DNA of 7,520 nucleotides. Source: Acidobacteriota bacterium. Its GTDB lineage: Bacteria; Acidobacteriota; Terriglobia; UBA7540. This document shows, piece by piece, positions 5,901 to 7,520 of the stretch; position 1 is the stretch's first letter, and every line of letters starts with the position of its first letter. The stretch covers positions 1-7,520 of the forward strand of contig JAJXZM010000522.1 in NCBI GenBank assembly GCA_021780055.1. Reading direction: 5' to 3'. The translations under genes were made by a program, and so were the position numbers. The notes beneath the pieces are model-generated. The model was not told the DNA's origin, searched no databases, and saw only the letters and a list, made by a program, of their open reading frames with translations.

Positions 5901-5922
5901 AGGCAAAAGTGCCATTTTGCCT
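5901..5922. promoter_or_regulatory. 22-bp dyad abutting the -35 of the RlpA promoter, candidate operator
   Basis: AGGCAAAA (5901-5908), six bases GTGCCA, then TTTTGCCT (5915-5922): 8-bp perfect arms. The last base is the first base of the TTGACA -35. Its centre is about 45 bp upstream of the predicted start site, a common place for an activator or repressor dimer. It could instead be the transcript end of the phosphatase gene, but the stem is AT-rich and has no U-tract, so an operator is preferred. Confidence 0.45.
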
Positions 5923-5950
5923 TGACACCCCATTTCACCCCCCGTACGCT
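5922..5950 (+). promoter_or_regulatory. Sigma70-type promoter of the RlpA gene
   Basis: Perfect TTGACA (5922-5927), a 17-bp spacer and TACGCT (5945-5950). The predicted start near 5957 leaves only about 11 nt before the GTG at 5968 but about 77 nt before TTG 6034, which supports the later start. TACGCT recurs at the same spacing before the trans-sulfuration gene. Confidence 0.65.
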
Positions 5951-6021
5951 GGATATATCAAATCCCCGTGAACAGAAAGATTGGGTTGGTCAGGCGCGAG
6001 CCTGGTCGTCGGGGAAATGAA

Positions 6022-6028
6022 GGGGAGG
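6022..6028 (+). promoter_or_regulatory. Ribosome binding site favouring the TTG start of the RlpA gene
   Basis: GGGGAGG within the G-run 6022-6030, with its GGAG core 6 nt before TTG 6034. The resulting protein begins directly with a normal-length signal peptide. Confidence 0.5.
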
Positions 6029-6033
6029 GGAAA

Positions 6034-6501
6034 TTGAGAAGTCTTGTTATGGGCTGCGCAATAGCGGCCCTGATGGCGTTGTCGGCCCGATCTGAGGCCA
6101 GACCGCCAGAGCTGAAAGTGCTGCAGCAGTCAAATCCGGTTGTGGCCACTGAGACCCAAGTCGGAGTCGCAAGCTGGTACGGACCCGAATTCCAGGGACA
6201 GCCGACTGCCAGCGGCGCAACTTTTGACATGGAGGGCATGACTTGCGCCCATCGGGATCTCCCGTTGGGAACGCGAATCATGGTGACGAACCTGCGAAAC
6301 TCCAGAAAACTGATCCTGGAAGTAACAGACCGTGGGCCATTTGTGGGGAAACGCGTACTTGATGTAAGCATGGCCGCCGCCAAACGCCTGGGATTTCTGG
6401 GTGCAGGACTCACTCCTGTCAGAATCCAGGTGATCTCCTATCCCGACAATACTCTCATCACTCAGAACACCGCGGACACCTTTGTCCCGCCGGCAAATTA
6501 A
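6034..6501 (+). CDS. rlpA: RlpA-like exported double-psi beta-barrel protein (septal-ring lytic transglycosylase family)
   Basis: A 155-aa protein from TTG 6034, with a signal peptide at 1-22 (MRSLVMGCAIAALMALSARSEA). The DPBB domain spans about 43-135: GVASWYGPEFQGQPTASG, CAHRDLPLGTRIMVTNL at 71-87, EVTDRGPFVGKRVLDVS at 96-112 and AAAKRLGF near 114-121. RlpA proteins cleave or bind denuded peptidoglycan glycan strands at the septum. Asp65 and His73, aligned to the conserved Asp and His of RlpA, are kept, but the conserved Glu after SG is Ala62, so cleavage activity is uncertain. No SPOR domain is present: the protein stops about 20 residues after the barrel. Start choice: GGGGAGG (6022-6028) is well placed for TTG 6034. 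The upstream GTG 5968 has no SD and gives an overlong charged n-region; ATG 6049 is another option without an SD. It is monocistronic with its own promoter. Confidence 0.85.
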   Translation: MRSLVMGCAIAALMALSARSEARPPELKVLQQSNPVVATETQVGVASWYGPEFQGQPTASGATFDMEGMTCAHRDLPLGTRIMVTNLRNSRKLILEVTDRGPFVGKRVLDVSMAAAKRLGFLGAGLTPVRIQVISYPDNTLITQNTADTFVPPAN

Positions 6502-6637
6502 TCCTGCCTTCAAGCCTAAGAAAATTTAAGGGACTCTGATCGGCCAGGCGCGAGCTTCCGGGGCGTTACATGGGTTGCCGGGGCCGCGCCTCACCTTCAT
6601 TTTATGACTGATTTTGAAGGAGATGCCAGCGATACGA

Positions 6638-6651
6638 GAGCTACGTAGCTC
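6638..6651. repeat. 14-bp perfect palindrome in a convergent intergenic gap
   Basis: GAGCTACGTAGCTC is its own reverse complement across all 14 bases, in the 167-bp gap between the converging RlpA and isomerase genes. As RNA it would make only a 5-bp stem with a 4-nt loop and has no U-tract, so it is a weak terminator. The rest of the gap holds a 7-bp inverted repeat AGGCGCG/CGCGCCT (6546-6552, 6585-6591) enclosing two CCGGGGC copies (6558-6564, 6578-6584), and no gene. Confidence 0.4.
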
Positions 6652-6668
6652 AGGCAGTCAATGCGCGA

Positions 6669-7520
6669 TTAACCGAGCCGGAGATGCCGAAGATAGTCGT
6701 AGCTGATCCGGATGGCCTGGTATTCGGGCAAGTTGCACTTGTCCTGCTCGACGAAAATGTGCTTGGCACCGGCCTCGTGAACGTGCGCGAAGATGCGCTG
6801 CCAGTCGATGCGGCCCTGGCCGACGGGAGCAAAGGGGTTCGGGCCGCCGGGGGCAGGGTCCTGCTGGGGGCTGATTTTGACACCCTTGCGAATGTCCTTA
6901 ATGTGCAACAGCGGAAACCGCCCGGGATAAAGCCGCCAGTAGTGGAGCGGATCGGCCCCGGCATAAGTGACCCAGAAGATATCCATCTCCATTTTCAACA
7001 GTTTAGGGCTACAATCCTTGAGCATAATATCGTAGCCGGTGGTGCCGTCAATCTTTGCGAATTCATGGAAATGGGCGTGATAGCAGAACTGAATTCCCGC
7101 CCGCTGTGATACCTCTCCACATCGGTTGAAGAACTCAGCGCGGCGCCTCCATGCTGCGGCGTCGAGTACGGGGTTGTCACCGACCACGATGTATTGAAGG
7201 CCGTAGTCGTGAGCCTGATCAACGGTGCGCTTCCACTCGTCGATATTTTTAGCAGGGTTGAAGTAGCCGCTGGGAGCAGTAAGGCCGGCGGCTTGCAGGT
7301 CCTGCTTGAGCGCCCCCGGCTTGGTTCCGGGGCCGATCTCGACTTCCCGATAGCCAGCGGCAGCAACTTTCTTCAACGTGCCAGCCGGGTCCTTGGCAAA
7401 GTGATCGCGAACCGTGTATAGCTCCAATCCGATGGGCCCCGGCCAGGCCAGTTGTCCTGCCGCCCAGGCATCACGAATGGGCGCAGCCGCACCCGCCGCC
7501 ACTCCTCCAAGAACTCCAAG
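6669..7520 (-). CDS. Exported sugar phosphate isomerase/epimerase-like TIM-barrel protein (partial, N-terminus cut)
   Basis: 283 residues are visible, with the stop TAA at 6671-6669. The frame stays open to the right edge, so the true start lies outside and the GTG at 7502 is probably internal. The first visible residues, LGVLGGVAAGAAAP, look like the end of a signal peptide, possibly Tat type, but the arginine motif would be beyond the edge. The body is a xylose-isomerase-like barrel (AP endonuclease family 2 type, PF01261): IGLELYTVRDHF opens the barrel, CYHAHFHEF carries the His pair typical of the family, LKMEMDIFWV supplies Glu and Asp ligands, PLLHIKDIRKG the His-x-Lys-Asp, and HIFVEQDKC the late Glu, together a divalent-metal site. 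GQGRIDWQRIFAHVHEAGA is a highly conserved C-terminal segment. Members interconvert or epimerise sugars or polyols; the substrate cannot be read from sequence. Export of a sugar isomerase fits periplasmic sugar processing. Confidence 0.9.
   Translation of the reverse strand, partial: LGVLGGVAAGAAAPIRDAWAAGQLAWPGPIGLELYTVRDHFAKDPAGTLKKVAAAGYREVEIGPGTKPGALKQDLQAAGLTAPSGYFNPAKNIDEWKRTVDQAHDYGLQYIVVGDNPVLDAAAWRRRAEFFNRCGEVSQRAGIQFCYHAHFHEFAKIDGTTGYDIMLKDCSPKLLKMEMDIFWVTYAGADPLHYWRLYPGRFPLLHIKDIRKGVKISPQQDPAPGGPNPFAPVGQGRIDWQRIFAHVHEAGAKHIFVEQDKCNLPEYQAIRISYDYLRHLRLG

Noticed and set aside
5968..6033. GTG 5968 as start of the RlpA gene
   Set aside because: No SD, only about 11 nt from the predicted transcript start, and a long charged extension before the signal peptide. 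Not fully excluded.
6049..6057. Lipobox at Cys8 of the RlpA protein
   Set aside because: The Cys lies before the hydrophobic core, not after it, so it cannot be a lipoprotein cleavage site.
7500..7502. GTG 7502 as start of the isomerase
   Set aside because: The frame is open to the window edge and codes for a signal-peptide-like stretch, so the gene most likely begins beyond 7520.
1..7520. Mobile elements, CRISPR arrays, tRNA or rRNA genes, defence systems
   Set aside because: No transposase, integrase, direct-repeat array, tRNA-like cloverleaf or defence domain could be recognised on either strand.

Overview
The window is GC-rich bacterial chromosomal DNA carrying seven protein genes, two of them cut by the window edges, and no RNA genes, insertion sequences, phage genes or CRISPR. 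The gene mix suggests a soil- or sediment-type Acidobacteriota: an exported GH29 fucosidase, a small LysW-like zinc-ribbon protein with an acidic tail, an exported carboxypeptidase-regulatory-like domain protein, a PafA-type phosphatase, and an exported TIM-barrel sugar isomerase. This placement is an inference from gene content; nothing in the window is diagnostic of taxonomy.

Layout, left to right. Positions 1-556 (minus) hold the N-terminal 185 residues of a secreted alpha-L-fucosidase, with a -10-like TAGAAT so close to its ATG that the message may be leaderless. Positions 678-1856 (minus) encode a PLP-dependent trans-sulfuration enzyme closest in motif to methionine gamma-lyase. A 253-bp divergent intergenic region holds a good promoter for each direction and a bulged inverted repeat between them. 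Going right, a 63-aa LysW-like protein (2110-2301) overlaps out of frame with an exported CarboxypepD_reg protein (2279-2737). A convergent gap with a strong hairpin follows, then a secreted serine beta-lactamase-like hydrolase on minus (2824-4011). Divergent from it is a secreted PafA-like alkaline phosphatase (4225-5847, GTG start). After two abutting dyads and a good sigma70-type promoter comes an RlpA-type DPBB protein (6034-6501, probable TTG start). A 14-bp perfect palindrome lies in the next convergent gap. The window ends with an exported sugar phosphate isomerase/epimerase-like protein on minus (6669-7520, N-terminus cut).

The genes do not form one pathway. The common theme is export: six of the seven except the PLP enzyme and the LysW-like protein (that is, fucosidase, CarboxypepD_reg protein, serine hydrolase, phosphatase, RlpA, and probably the isomerase) have N-terminal export signals, which suits scavenging of sugars and phosphate outside the cytoplasm plus envelope maintenance. 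The only likely co-transcribed pair is the LysW-like gene and the CarboxypepD_reg gene.

The points most worth following up are the LysW-like protein that lacks the EDWGE carrier tail, the dual-coding overlap behind it, the RlpA homologue with Ala in place of a conserved acidic residue, the tandem dyads abutting the rlpA promoter, and the candidate leaderless fucosidase. I saw no convincing new multi-gene system.
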